A stretch of 64,000 bases of DNA from Phorcus lineatus (GCA_921293015.1 OV121096.1:7993000-8056999), one strand, 5' to 3'. Shown: positions 1 through 13,440, counted from the stretch's first letter. Notes: generated from the sequence alone by a model not told the origin. Program-made: numbers and translations.

Positions 1-1350
1 AATGGAGACAACATCAGAAAATTTTATTTAAGTTATTGAACTATAGTGATTAGTGAATAACCAAGGTGTTAAACATGCCAAAGTTAATACATTTTAAAAT
101 CAAGTTTATACGTTTGGATAATTCAATAAACTGATCATAACATAATATTGTAATTGGAAAAGTACAGTGCTTTCTAATTTTGCATATCAAATGGATAAAA
201 TGAGTAATTGAGAATTCTGGAAGATACAGTGTAAAATAATTAATATGTGTACAGAGGTCACAATGATCTGGTGGAATGACTCCTAACGCTAAGGCTAAGT
301 CGCCCACAACACATCCTCGCCACACACTGAGCAGGAAGTAAAAATGCTTAGTCATACAAAAAAATACAATTCTACTGATTATTCCTAAGAAATCGCATTC
401 CTTTCCCGAAAATCGTACCCCTTGCATGCGTATCACCAAACATAAAGAAATATCTTTACTGTTTGACAATTATGATTTATTACAGTTCGCCGCGTCTAGC
501 GAAACTTTGAAGCATATCTAGATATATCCTACTACCTTCAAAAGCTCAAGTAAAAACGGTTTCTACCAGTAGAGACAACTGCGGACACTACTGCTTCGTT
601 CCATAATTACGTATGTAATTGTTTCATTCCATGACCCTAAGTACTTACGTTGTTATATAGATATATAGGTAAAAGCACCATTTGGGTCATTATGGCGTAT
701 CCGGTATATCCCGTCACGTGATCTACCCTTGGGTCGAAGGTCATAAGAAAGGAGGACGCTCTGAAATATGATTACCCGATATGATAAAGAGCAGTTTGAC
801 GTTTATATGTCTTGAATAAGCAAAACAAAATGGTTATTCCCTTTCGTAATTATAACATTTATACAAATACCCTATAATGTAAACATGACTACATGTAAGT
901 CAATCGTTTAAAGGTTTTCTTGGTCGTCATGGACGGATCCAGGGCATTCTAAAGGGGGTTCACTTTAGAAATTGGGGATAGGCTCATCAAATTTGAACGG
1001 GTGGTGGTGGGGGCGGGGTTGACATCGATTCTTCTATACCTCCCAATTCCCTCCCACTTGGATCCTAAACTGGAAATATAACCCTGAAAGATAGTTACAA
1101 TTTTAAAAGGACCAGTAGCACATTATTTTAAAGGGGCACAGAGTAAGTTGTTGAATCTCGAAACAATTCAGAATTAGAAACAGTCATGAAAATATTGCAT
1201 AATGAATTGAAAAACAGGAAAAACAGTTTGCCTCATGCACAAAACATGTTAATATTTAAGTATATTCTACACATCAAAATCTTTGTATGAGAGTTAATTA
1301 TTTTGTGGTTAGAAAATGTTTTACATATTCTAGTTTTTTTCGACAATTGG
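1..1350. other. AT-rich non-coding stretch
   Basis: I see no gene, RNA or complete mobile element here. Short open frames on both strands lack domain features and sit in AT-rich DNA. Around 1,104-1,140 two TTTTAAA(A)GG starts followed by CAGTAGCAC or GCACAG resemble the ends of the TTAA-type MITEs found elsewhere in the window. This may be a decayed copy. Confidence 0.5.
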
Positions 1351-1356
1351 TACGTA

Positions 1357-1463
1357 ATTAACATTAACATTGACATTGACATTGACATTAACATTGAAAT
1401 TAACATTGAAATTAACATTAACTGCAACTTTGGCATTGACATTAGCACTGACATTGACATAGA
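1357..1463. repeat. hexanucleotide (ACATTR)n microsatellite
   Basis: About 18 imperfect tandem copies of ACATTG/ACATTA. The open frames across it, such as the Asp/Ile repeat frame, are produced by the repeat and are not genes. Confidence 0.9.
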
Positions 1464-1678
1464 CTTTTATATAATGACATTTATCATATAATGGGCAGTG
1501 TTATCGGTCCAATAATCCCATCTTGTAATCATGTTATCAGATCCCTGATAACAATGCAAATGAGGGTAACTAGGTCGCACTACTTTCACTAGCTCCGTAC
1601 CGAGAATTCTAAAACGTTTCCTTAGCAATACAAACGATGTGTCGAGTTTGGTGTGACGTACCGTCAACGTAAACAAAC

Positions 1679-1909
1679 ATGGCCGCCTCGTCAATCGGCG
1701 ATAGTGTTTACATCGATAACAAATGTACAGGTACCATCACAGCTGTTATTGACATGTATAATTGGAGCAAACACTACTATGTGCACATCAATGGTGTAGA
1801 GTATGAAGGGAGGTTTGAACACTCCCGCCTGACAAAGATTCCAACAAAAGTGCCACGGCAGGCGACGGGTCGTCTCGGTTTCAATTTCAAATGTTTTGAA
1901 CGATATTAA
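1679..1909 (+). CDS. candidate small protein, 76 aa, unknown
   Basis: The ATG lies in a good eukaryotic context (AACATGG) and opens a 76-codon frame. Its composition is less AT-rich than the surroundings and it has a varied, protein-like residue mix with several aromatic residues. The stretch GDSVYIDN...GTITAV...KHYYVHINGVEYEG looks like a small beta-barrel of Tudor/KOW type with alternating hydrophobic strands, but I do not recognise a named family. An ATTAAA lies at the stop codon. No splice partner is evident within 1 kb. It could be a single-exon gene, one exon of a larger gene, or a fragment carried by a mobile element. A transcript or conservation would decide. Confidence 0.35.
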   Translation: MAASSIGDSVYIDNKCTGTITAVIDMYNWSKHYYVHINGVEYEGRFEHSRLTKIPTKVPRQATGRLGFNFKCFERY

Positions 1910-2163
1910 ATATATCTGAAACATTTATGACGTATTTTGTGTGATGTTTTATTCAAACAAAATGAGTACACTGTTGTTGTAAAAGGTTTGACAAATTGGA
2001 TTATTTTGCTCTTGTGTGACGTCATGTTCCTATGATGCGAAATGGAATGTGAGTTTGCCTAGTCATGACGTGGGTATATTCATACGCCATTTTCGTTTAT
2101 AAAGGGGACACAAAATTAACCAAAAAAGGAGGTTTATTTCAAAATGACATCATATGATAAAGG

Positions 2164-2311
2164 GATTATTACCTTCGTATGTTTTGATATCGTAAATATC
2201 ACTATATAAACAATAAAAACTATGTATTAGGCTCGGTAAACCTCGTCTAATACAATTTTTATTGTTTATATAGTGATATTTACGATATCAAAACATACGA
2301 AGGTAATAATC
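2164..2311. repeat. perfect foldback palindrome, 56-bp arms
   Basis: Positions 2164-2219 and 2256-2311 are exact reverse complements (56 bp each). They are separated by a 36-nt spacer that itself holds an 8-bp stem (TGTATTAG / CTAATACA) around CTCGGTAAACCTCG. No coding capacity. It is most simply a foldback-type non-autonomous element or a freshly formed hairpin. Confidence 0.85.
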
Positions 2312-2317
2312 TCTATT

Positions 2318-2463
2318 TACATTTACATTTGCATTGACATAAACATTGATATTGTCTTGGACGTATTGGCATTGAAATTGCCATTGACATTAAGATTAAG
2401 ATTGACATTGACATTCACATTAGCACTGACATTAACATTAACATTAACATTAACATTAACATT
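2318..2463. repeat. hexanucleotide (ACATTR)n microsatellite
   Basis: Second array of the same ACATTG/ACATTA repeat as at 1,357, ending in about six clean ACATTA units. The foldback at 2,164-2,311 lies directly beside it. Confidence 0.9.
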
Positions 2464-2810
2464 CTTTTATGAAGAAACCAGAATGCCGTCGTCGTATAAA
2501 GTGGTCTCCTAATTCTGATAAAGTTTGTAAAACTGCTTGATGAACGTCAACGGTCGGTTGGTTATTTTTTTTTATTTTCCATATTTTGTGATACAGGCAA
2601 AGATATACTAGACAAAGACAAAGACAGATATTCAACACATAAATAAAGTTACATAAAGCTTTATATACTAGTACAATTCGATTTACTTCATTAAGTGTAA
2701 GAGCTATGACAACACAACTTAAAACAGAAACCGCCTAGGATTTGAAGCTTGTAAATATAGTTATTTTGATATACCGCTTGGGGCTACAGCAAAATTACAC
2801 TTAGAAATTA

Positions 2811-3006
2811 TCTCTGCTATCTGTTCATGATGGGGTATAGGTTTGATTAACATCCATATTAAAGAAGGAAATTATTAATGTTGAATTTCTCTACATTTGA
2901 TATAAACTATATTGTCTCTGTTCTCTGTACATGATGGGATATAGTATTTGATTAACATCCATATTAAAGAAGGAAATTATTAATGTTGAATTTCTCTACA
3001 TTTGAA
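2811..3006. repeat. tandem duplication, about 105-bp period
   Basis: Two near-identical copies (about 2811-2900 and 2915-3005) share the run from ATTAACATCC to CTCTACATTTGA. No coding features. Confidence 0.85.
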
Positions 3007-3424
3007 ATAATTCATATCCTTTTCATTTTTGTTGCTATCTTCCTAGCATTAATGAAGAACGTAGAAAACGAGTACCGATAGAATGTAAAACAGAACCTAT
3101 TAAATTTCAAAACGTTGACAATGACTTCATAAAGTTTGTGTAATTATTTGTTTGGTGTGCATTAAGTTGGCGGTGCCTTATCAATATTGATATCTTATTT
3201 CATGTATCTTTTTATTTGTATCTTTATTTTTCTGTTCGAAATCAGAGGACGTTATAGAAAAACTGCGTGAGTGGGTATCTTATTTTCAAAATTCTCTCAG
3301 TTGCTGAAAGTATCATTTCAGGGGTAATCAGCTGATTACAATGACAATACTTGCAATCCTGACGAAAACCAGACAGAGTACCACTAGCAAGCGTCTATTG
3401 CACAAAGGTAATTGTAAAAACTTA

Positions 3425-3780
3425 TCAAAAGCAGTCGTCTGTATGATAGTGTTTGTTCCCATTATGCCTTAGTCTTTTGTATAGCAGTGTTTGTTAACAT
3501 GATGTCTTGGTCTTTTGTAAAACAGTGTTTGTTACCATGATGTCTTGGTCTTTTGTAAGACAGTGTTTGTTACCATGATGTCTTGGTCATTTGTATGACA
3601 GTGTTTGTTACCATGATGTCTTGGTCTTTTGTATGACAGTGTTTGTTAGCATGATGTCTTGGTCATTTGTATGACAGTGTTTGTTACCATGATGTCTTGG
3701 TCTTTTGTAAGATGACATGATGACAATGTTTGTTACCAATATGTCTTGATCATTTGTATGGCAGTGTTTATTACCATGAT
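3425..3780. repeat. 38-bp minisatellite, about 9 copies
   Basis: Unit contains TGTTTGTTACCATGATGTCT then TGGTCTTTTGTAAGACAG. Inner units are nearly identical and the edges decay. Nothing is seen in the preceding 400 bp. Confidence 0.9.
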
Positions 3781-3789
3781 ATTTTACAT

Positions 3790-6195
3790 GTTGATTTAAG
3801 CTTTGGAAATCTATTTCTCTAACCCAAATGATTTAAAGATGTTAGCACAGTGGCCGCCTGTCGCTTTTGCTCGGTACTTGGTAATCATTTTACAACTACG
3901 GACCAGGTTGAGTAATGAGATGTTTTACCCTCTGAATATGATAGAATATAAGCTTTAGTTTAACAAACATTTAACACATCTTTTAGACATCGTGTTAGCA
4001 AGCTGAAGTCTGATTTCTTTACTGATGGCAAAAAGTGGGATTCAATACGGTTGTTTGTGTGAATGTATTTTCAATTTCGTACGTGAAGGTTCTTGATATG
4101 AGGTGAACAGGAAGGGAACGCCCAACTCTAACAAATTACATGTTGATTTAAACTTAAAATGGAAAATACAATACACGAAAGGATTAGCCGAGCTCTGGGG
4201 TACCTATTCCAAAGCTGCTTAAATGCTATCACATATGAGTAAATATATATAAAAATGAATGGCAGTGACACATGTCTGATTCACAAGCTTCTACGAGGAT
4301 CTATGCATGGATGATTTTGCTTGTTTGATACACATTCTGAAAGATATTAAGAAATGTCTAATCAGTCTGATTTAATTCCATTGATGAATATCAATTACAA
4401 ATGGGAGATTGTTCATGATGCTTCTTTAAATTCAAATTTACTAGGAATATACAAAATGTTAATTAAAATTTATAACATATTTAACTTCTCACAACATATT
4501 TCAAATTCTTTAAAGGGCATGCCATTAGATGCGGTATACATTAAGAAGGCAAGATTGGCTGGATTTCACAATAAAAAAACATTTATCAAGAAAATCCTAT
4601 CTTCCTTATATTTAAAATTGTTCAAATTGTCATTGTCAATAAACAGGTGCTTTTTTTATTGCAGTTGTTTTCTGTTACCCTTCTGTTTCCCCAAGTACAT
4701 ATTGTATAAATAATGTACTTCAGTTGTGTCAGTAGGGAGACGGTTGTATTACGGTTCTAACTTGTATTACTTGTACTCGTTCTTTTCCTCGTGAATATGA
4801 TATGTAGAACACCAAATGTGGTACTACAAAATAAAGATAGCGTAATGCTAAGCCTTTATCACAAATGAATTTGAAACTAAGAATAATAGATTAAATTGAT
4901 GGCTATAAATACCCATATAATTTCCTTGATTCAAGATATCTAAATTGAATATTTTCAATTCCGTCTTACATTCCTCCGCAGGTACTTACGGCTTTTTATA
5001 AGGCCATTAAAAACTTCTTAAGTACACTTTCGATAACTCATATCTCAGCATACGACAGATATACGACAGTCAATTCAAAATATTTTTCAAATAATAACTG
5101 CTTTAAATTTTAGCTAAAAGGTTATCTATTATTCATTTACATTTCCTCCGTAAATCAGATTTCGTTCACACTAATATATGCCATACCTGACCCATATTTT
5201 CGACTGGTGACAACGCTCTGAAGGGGAAAACAAGAATGCAGGGCGTCAGGAGTATAAATAATCGGCGTATACTCAGGATACGTGGGCATGTTTAATGCAA
5301 CAAGATTAAAGTGCTTTATCTCCTCATGTTCGACACCATATACATGTAAGGATTTATTCAGTACTTTGGAAGCGACCTTTGTTGTTAAAGAGAAATACAG
5401 ACTAGAGTCATCAGAAGATGTTACCCTAAAATTCGTAACATCTTATAATCATAGAATAAAAACTAGTAATAGCCCTCTTTTGGAAAGCTTCAGAAATATA
5501 TGGTGAGCTTTTTAAAAATGGAAATGGATCTGCTCTTTCCGGAGTCCAAATTCCAATTGTTTCACTGGAAACGGTAAAAACGGTACAACCTTCAGAATTT
5601 CAAAATATCTAAAGGCACAATTTCAGTAGGCTAGTTACACTCGATCAACGTTTAAGAAAATATTGCCGAGTGGTTATGGAGTTCTGCACCGGAAAAGAAA
5701 TGAGTACCGAAGGACGGATTGACGAATGGACAAATGGATAAGGCGATGAGTATGTCCCATGGTATTACATAACGGTGGGATAAAAATGAGTTAATGCTTT
5801 TAAGTGACTTGTTCTGTAATGTTGGCAAATAAACAGCTACCCTTACATCATTAAATCGTCCCTGACCCACGGTATATATTACATGTGATTCGACAATAAT
5901 ATGCGTGGTGTATCCCCAGACTCTTAACGACAATTTTAATGTTTTTCTGTCCTTACCCAATTACTACAATGACAACAAGGGCCTAACATAGAGACGGTGC
6001 TGTTGTATGCAAGGAAGAAGACGAGATATTTATTTTCGGAAGCTCATTCCCATTACATGGATATAAGTTTGTTTGGAGGCTAAACGATGGCTCCTTTGAG
6101 TGAATGAGTGAGTTCTGAGAGAGTGAGTGAGTTTGGGATTTAACGTGTTTGCAACAGCATATTACTTAAGACACGGAGATGAAAATCAGAGAATA
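3790..6195. other. non-coding stretch, no supported gene
   Basis: Open frames at 4354-4713 (+), 5282-5506 (+) and 5652-5960 (-) have no recognisable domain, no convincing splice context and AT-driven composition. I see no repeat array or element ends. Confidence 0.5.
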
Positions 6196-6296
6196 GATCA
6201 GGGAGAACATGGATCGAGAGGATGAGGGAAATGACGGACAGAAAGGCATAGTGAAGACAGCAGGTTCTAAACCGACTCAAATTTGGTCTGTCTCAC

Positions 6297-6945
6297 ATCA
6301 ACGAAGTATGCTAGTTATCATCGGTGCCTTGTCACGCCCAATCACTGCTTCTACCAAAGTGATCATCGATGCCTTGTCTCGCCCAATCACTGCTTTTACC
6401 AAAGTGATCATCGGTGCCTTGTCACGCCCAATCACTGCTTCTACCAAAGTGATCATCGGTGCCTTGTCACGCCCAATCACTGCGTCTACCAAAGTGATCA
6501 TCGGTGCCTTGTCACTCCCAATCACTGCGTCTACCAAAGTCATCATCGGTGCCTAGTCACGCCCAATCACTGCTTCTACCAAAGTGATCATCGGTGCCTT
6601 TTTCACGCCCAATCACTGCTTCTACCAAAGTGATCATCGGTGCCTGGTCACGCCCAATCGCTGCGTCTACCAAAGTAATCATCGGTGCCTAGTCACGCCC
6701 AATCACTGCTTCTACCAAAGTTATCATCGGTGCCTTGTCACGCCCAATCACTGCTTCTACCAAAGTGATCATCGGTGCCTAGTCACGCCCAATCACTGCT
6801 TCTACCAAAGTTATCATCGGTGCCTTGTCACGCCCAATCACTGCTTCTACCAAAGTGATCATCGGTGCCTGGTCACGCCCAATCGCTGCGTCTACCAAAG
6901 TAATCATCGGTGCCTCGTCACGCCTAATCACTGCTTCTACCACTC
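6297..6945. repeat. 45-bp minisatellite with higher-order structure, about 14 copies
   Basis: The unit runs CATCGGTGCCTTGTCACG then CCCAATCACTGCTTCTACC then AAAGTGAT. Because 45 is a multiple of 3, long open frames cross it in several frames; these are artefacts. A variant unit (GGTCACGCCCAATCGCTGCG ... AAAGTAATC) recurs exactly 225 bp apart (near 6,643 and 6,868). This shows that five-unit blocks were duplicated together. Confidence 0.93.
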
Positions 6946-7447
6946 GGTAGAAAGTGAGTTGGGGTGTAACGTGCTTTCACCAACATTCAAGTTTCTAAGC
7001 ACTTGGGTGAAAATCATCCCAAAGAGTGACTGATCAGGGAGCAATGGATCGATGGATGAGGGAAAGACGTAAAGAAAAGCCTAGTACTAGACAAACAGCT
7101 TGGGTGCCTCTACCAGGGGCATGTAAGCTCCGGCTGGCATAGTTCTCTCGGTGTTTCTGAAGCACGAAATACAACACACCTTGATAAGGTATTGAGTCAA
7201 GTGGTGGAAACTATGAGAGATACAGTGTATTAAGTTTTGGAAAATATGAGAAATGCATGTAATAAATGTGACAATATGGATTGAGATGGAGATTGCATTC
7301 TAAGTCGGAGCTCGTCGGTTATTTTTCAAGAATCCACACCTTCTGATTATTAAATGAGAACATCTTCTATGTAGAAATTATTTCTGTAGAAGCAAAAATA
7401 TTCTAAATCGTTTAGAAAATGACTCTGTATTATATTATATTGTGACA

Positions 7448-7861
7448 CATTCTCTCCGAACAAAAGAAGCCCTGTCATTAATTCCTATACAGCCTCTGTC
7501 GTAATATGATAGTTTCTCGATCTAGAAATGCAGAAGCTTGATTCGATGCAATCATGTTAGTTTTGCAAGCAGCGACGCACTTTCAAACGTTATCATTAAA
7601 AACGCCCCAGTTATTTCCATGTGCTAAAACAATATTCGAATATGCACTTTGAACTTTGAGTCTTCTTTACAGAACACATTCGCCTGATTTAGCGACTTCA
7701 TCATTGGATAGGCCTCGATGACAACAAATATTTATACATGCAAATGGTGTTATAATTCGCTGAAATATTGTTAGGTAGTACCGGGAGCCCGAGAAAAGCT
7801 CGTATTAGAACAGAGGTTGTATAGGAATTAATGACGGAGCTACCTCTGTGTGGAGAGAATG
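7448..7861. mobile_element. MULE-like MITE with 9-bp target duplication
   Basis: The element starts CATTCTCTCC and ends GGAGAGAATG, with imperfect terminal inverted repeats of about 65 bp. It is flanked on both sides by ATTGTGACA (7439-7447 and 7862-7870). Long terminal inverted repeats with 9-bp target duplications fit Mutator-like elements (family knowledge). No transposase frame, so non-autonomous. Relatives lie at 61,217-61,663 (also with a 9-bp duplication), 43,434-43,855, 33,895-34,077 and 28,099-28,203. Confidence 0.8.
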
Positions 7862-8256
7862 ATTGTGACAAGAACAAAAAAAGAGAAATATATTAAGGGA
7901 GAAAATAGTTGAGACAAATACACGTTGTGTGTCATCATCACCTGATGCGGGATGTCAGGAACCTAACTATGCCGTGGCTCCCTGTATCAAGGAGTCTCCA
8001 GTTACACGGGTATGTCCTGTTTTGGAGCTAACAAATACTACCTGGTCTGAAAATAGATAACTATCTGAAATATCGTTTCAAGGAGAGCACTTCTATCTAA
8101 GTCTATGACATATATAAATAAAAATTTAAAATAAATTGTGTAAAATCAGTTTTATTTAATATTCGTACACTTTTGTATTTGGAAAATTTACTGGGGGCCT
8201 CATGTCAAAGAGTACAGTATGTATATTACATCGGATCTGTCTAATATCTTAATTAA

Positions 8257-8556
8257 TGACAGTAGCAAGTTTTTTGACAAAAACAAAAGACATTTCGAAA
8301 ACAAATGTTACCAATTGCAAATCACACATTTCTAATGAAAATTATCAGTTCTAAAATGAACATGACGCTACTTGAATCCATGTTATACCATAAATGATTA
8401 AAAGGTGTTCACGCTAAAATGGCTGCCTTCAGTTTTTTGTTAGTTTCTTGATACCACAACTACGGATGACCCTCTGAAGATAATACATTTGCCATTAACG
8501 TAATGTATTGAGGCGGATTTGTAGAAAAGGAAATGTAAAAGCGTGCTACTGTCCCT
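8257..8556. mobile_element. TTAA-flanked MITE (CAGTAGCA family)
   Basis: Left end TTAA-TGACAGTAGCAAG (TTAA at 8253-8256) and right end GCGTGCTACTGTCCC-TTAA (TTAA at 8557-8560) are inverted repeats. The interior (AAGGTGTTCA.., AAATGGCTGCC, GATAATACATTTG) matches the copies at 58,635 and 13,199. TTAA duplication is typical of piggyBac-type transposition. No coding capacity. Confidence 0.7.
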
Positions 8557-8905
8557 TTAATGTTCTAATCATTAGCAGTGTTAATCACTAAGCATCCGTT
8601 ACACTTCATTGCATTGCATAGTTCTGAACTCTTATACTTTTTATACCGTTTTCATTAACATGAGCAAATAGTATCATTTCAAACTTTTACAAAAAATTGT
8701 AGTTTTTGGACAGCATTAGAGTTAAAGCAACTTTGTTATGGTATTTTACTTTTTGAGGTTATTAATTCTGTTATCACATAGACTCATGTTGATTCAAATA
8801 AGTTAATGTCAGGAGAATCCTCTTTTCTTGCTACGATCCTCTGCAATAACTTATAAGGATAACAAATACGAGAAGTTATGCTTGGAACTTACTTTCACTT
8901 GCTTG

Positions 8906-10110
<1,205 letters not shown>

Positions 10111-10119
10111 TATACAACA

Positions 10120-10890
10120 TTCGACAAACAAATCTACAACAACCAAAATAATCACGAACTCTTAATGTTTTCCTACTAGATAATAGACGATCATGGAAAT
10201 TTACAACACAACATAAAGTAGCTCAAGCGTGGCCTTTATCTCTCTCTACACAGTGTATATGAGACCTTTAAATGATACTTACAGCATGAGGAAATCTTCC
10301 CCTATCTCACCCGGGAAGTTAACCCCCTTTGGAGGGCTCTCAGCCAATCAGAAATCTGTTCCTCCTATACGCCGAACTAGTGTAAACAAAAGCCCGTGCC
10401 TTCAATTACTTAGATCTCGCTCAGCCAATAGAATCTCGTATTTTCTGCAATGAAATATAAAGAGCCCATTAAGATAGTAACCCAGATGTATTGATTTTTT
10501 AAAATACTGTGGTGTAAGTTTTCTTTTACCTTCCACGCAACACTTATCAACTCCTCATTTAGCCAATAGAAACGCGTCTGTCATTGAATTGAAATCACGT
10601 GACTTGGATAGGGCCCGGAATTATTGATTTAGTTATCTAATGGAATATAGGATGTAAATTAACTTGAATGTAAACAAGATAAAGTAATAAGAGTAACTCA
10701 TCAAAACTGAGCACATTTTCCTACGTCTGTCAAAAGTCTTAGAATATAAGAATAAGTTTAATTCATTCGACAATAGAACCTTTTATCGTCCATATTCTTT
10801 CGGACGTTGACATGCCGAACAAGAGACATTCATTGATATTATCATGTTTTAAAGCAAACAAATTTATAAACTTCCCTCTTGTTCAGTTAA
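10120..10890. other. non-coding stretch with three CCAAT motifs
   Basis: No gene supported; the 74-codon frame at 10,229-10,453 is not recognisable. GCCAATCAGAAA, GCCAATAGAAT and GCCAATAGAAACGCG at about 10,350-10,580 are spaced roughly 80-130 bp apart. They may be promoter-like or repeat-derived. Confidence 0.35.
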
Positions 10891-10895
10891 ATTAA

Positions 10896-11368
10896 AGTGA
10901 CACGGAGTATATTTTATGACTTTTAATGTGGCATTAGTAGGAACCAAAATACCTTATGACCTGTGTTACGTTAAAATTCCTCTCCTTAAACTTGCATCTT
11001 TATCTCTAAAATGCCAAAAATATGATATTTTCTTGATTTCACTGAAAACGGAAAACGGTCCTAAACATGTTAAGAATTCGAAATTATGTGTCCAATGAGC
11101 GTGTTTATTAAATGACCTACTATACCATCGATCAATGTTTGTCATTGTGTCTGCTATAAATAAGTTTCAAAAATTTCCTTTGAATCATTGGCGCGCGCCA
11201 CTGTCCGGTTTTCGATCACATATCACGACACTAACCCGTTTAATGTCACTATACTGAACTGACAAGCATTAAAATTCTGATTTTCTGAAACAACCATTAC
11301 TTCTCGAGAAAATGACACCATTTATGAAGTTTGACATATTGGAATCAAACAACATACTATGTGCCCCT
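10896..11368. mobile_element. TTAA-flanked MITE (CACKGAGTATA subfamily)
   Basis: Flanked by TTAA at 10892-10895 and 11369-11372. The ends AGTGACACGGAGTATA and TACTATGTGCCCCT are imperfect inverted repeats. The interior contains GCGCGCCACTGTCCGGTTTT followed by CGATCA, and a CGAGAAAATGACACCATT-like block. Both are shared with the elements at 15,294, 18,868, 27,165 and 29,297. Non-coding, a diverged relative of that family. Confidence 0.65.
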
Positions 11369-11559
11369 TTAACACCCGATTTACTAAATGTGTCAGAAAT
11401 TATAACTTAAGTAAAACTGACTACCGAGATCATTCATATAGTATTCTTCACTATTTCTAAATGACTGTTGACTAGTCAGAATTCAACCAGTATTAGTAAC
11501 GTTATTTAAGAAATAAAGTTCGCTCTACCCCAATGTGTTTTGTAATAAAGTATAGTTTT

Positions 11560-11629
11560 GCCCTGAACTATTATAGTTAAAGCACGAGGACGGTAGTCCG
11601 AGTGCTTTAACGTTATAATAGTTCAGGGC
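11560..11629. repeat. foldback palindrome with GAGGAC/GTCC loop
   Basis: GCCCTGAACTATTATAGTT and following (11560-11585) pairs with 11602-11629 apart from a 2-nt bulge. The 16-nt loop GAGGACGGTAGTCCGA is almost the same as the loop of the unrelated-arm palindrome at 56,817-56,960 (GAGGACGAAGTCCGAG). Confidence 0.8.
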
Positions 11630-11639
11630 TTCTTAGAAA

Positions 11640-12406
11640 TACTGTTATATACATGTTTGGAATATTTGAAATTTATAAAAAAAAAAATTCAGTGTGTCGA
11701 ATATTATTCAATAATTAAAAAACCTAAGATAGTTTTTTATCATTTATATTTAGTGTTGAATTAAATCCAAGGAAGTAAAGGGCAAAAAAACCCTGCATAT
11801 TACTTTCAATACGCACTCAGCTAATGTATAATATATGTTAGGTTACAAGCTATAGGTTACATGAGAAATATGAACAATTTCAGGTTAATTTAAAAAAAAT
11901 GAAAGTGCGGAAAAATTAATGCAGTGTTGAATCAAATCGACACAAATTATCATACCGACAATATTGAATCAAATGGTACATACAGTCTGAAAATCGAACG
12001 CAGCAGCCGTTAAGGTAACAGTAATTCTGATACGGATAGTAAGTAATCGGTAAAGATACCTTACTTATGAAATATCATTTTATCCATTGATCTTAATTAA
12101 GGGATTAAGGTATATTGAAAACCGGCACACACTCCTAGTTCAGCTTTTCATTATGTAACGGATTTTCCGATTAAGCAAATTTGAGGGAAAATTGTAGCTG
12201 TAGCACCTTTAACAAAATGAATTTCGATGTCTCAACGATTTCTTAATCTTGTAGTTTGCAAAATATGTTTCATAGTAAAATTAGAAAAGAAGTAATAATA
12301 ATTAGTTTTTCATATCAATAACAATTGTTATATCTAAATAAAACATAAACGCAGGTTCAATTGAATGAAGATTTACGACAAAATAATGAATATTGTATAT
12401 ACACTT
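11640..12406. other. AT-rich non-coding stretch
   Basis: No gene, array or element ends recognised. Confidence 0.5.
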
Positions 12407-12417
12407 CGATAAGCGTA

Positions 12418-12722
12418 CAGTGGTTAGCGCGTTCGGCCTTGGATCATGAGGTCCGTGGTTCGAATCCCGCCAGGGGCTCGGCAACTTTGTCTGCAGCAGA
12501 GAACTGTTCTACACGCAGTCAGGTTTGGGTGCAATGCTACCCGTGAATTTCAGTGCAGTACCACCCATGGTTGGCTAGTTCCAGCCGACGCTCGCAGGTT
12601 TCACCGAAATGCATAGCCACGATGGTGTTGCGGGCTTTCTCCCTGCAATAATACTAGCAGCCGTGATATAAGTGAAATACTCTTGAAAGCGGCGTTAAAC
12701 CATTTATCACCTCACCTCACCT
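12418..12722 (+). mobile_element. tRNA-derived SINE with target duplication
   Basis: The pol III internal promoter is visible: A box TGGTTAGCGCG (12421-12431) and B box GGTTCGAATCC (12457-12467). A conserved body follows, ending CGGCGTTAAACCA.. and a (CACCT)n tail. An 11-bp target duplication CGATAAGCGTA flanks it (12407-12417 and 12723-12733). Compared with the copy at 18,240 it lacks roughly the first 14 bases. A B-box-like tRNA relation is certain; the parent tRNA is not identified. Confidence 0.93.
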
Positions 12723-12734
12723 CGATAAGCGTAA

Positions 12735-13190
12735 GACGAATATTCAATAATTAGGAGTTTGAAATGTCGATTTCTGACATATGTTTAGATAGTTTGATAG
12801 GACGAAAATGGACATTCAGTTTCGCGTGTTGCAGGTGAAATTAGCTTAATTAATTTTTTTATCACTACCCGAGTATTAAATGAGATAACTGTTAATACAT
12901 ATCTTTAGCTCTTACAGATACATATATATTTCGCTCTACTAAATAAAAAGAAAAAGACTATAAATACGTTATCAATATTTCGAAAAGAAGAAAGTATATT
13001 TTTGTAAAGTTATTAATTCTTCGATGTGTCTACATTATATATGCCTTTTCAGGTGCTATCTAGACAAGTTAGTCATAACTTTCCACGTGCTTTTATTTTT
13101 TAAGCCCGGGTACAACCTCATATTTCTACTGAGTAATAAATATTTAATAAAGGAAAATTCATATCAGACAGGATATGAATTTGATTGTCA
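12735..13190. other. AT-rich non-coding stretch
   Basis: Nothing recognised. The 63-codon frame at 13,024-13,215 runs into the following MITE and is not supported. Confidence 0.5.
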
Positions 13191-13198
13191 AAATGTAT

Positions 13199-13440
13199 TT
13201 AAAGGGGGAGTTTGATAGTAGGATAGTAGATTAAAAAAGTGATCTCCCGAAAACGGAATCAACCTAAGCAGTTCTAAAACGAACGTACAATGTTCAGTTA
13301 AGCTATACGAATCCATTTCCCTCACATGATAAAAAGGTGTTTACACAATCCGCCGATTGATACCTGAAGATAATACATTTGGCATAAACTAAGTTGTATT
13401 GAGGAAATTTGAAAAAGTAAAATGTAAAACAATTAAAGCT
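13199..13440. mobile_element. degenerate TTAA MITE (CAGTAGCA family)
   Basis: Starts TTAAAGGGGGAGTTTGATAG. It shares AGTTCTAAAA, AAAAAGGTGTTTACAC, CCTGAAGATAATACATTTGG and TTGTATTGAGG with the copies at 8,257 and 58,635. The right end (ATTAAAGCTACTAC) is decayed. Confidence 0.55.

Noticed and set aside
4354-4713. 119-codon frame
   Set aside because: AT-driven composition, no domain, no splice or promoter context.
5652-5960. 102-codon minus-strand frame
   Set aside because: No recognisable domain or conservation clue; isolated.
6297-6945. CRISPR-like array
   Set aside because: Repeats are contiguous without unique spacers, and the genome is eukaryotic.
6209-7033. Open frames of 115-149 codons with HCFYQSDHRCLVTPN repeats
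   Set aside because: Created by a 45-bp minisatellite whose unit length is divisible by three; all three frames are open.
12421-12480. tRNA gene
   Set aside because: A and B boxes are present, but the sequence continues into a SINE body, has a tail and target duplications, and recurs at 18,240.
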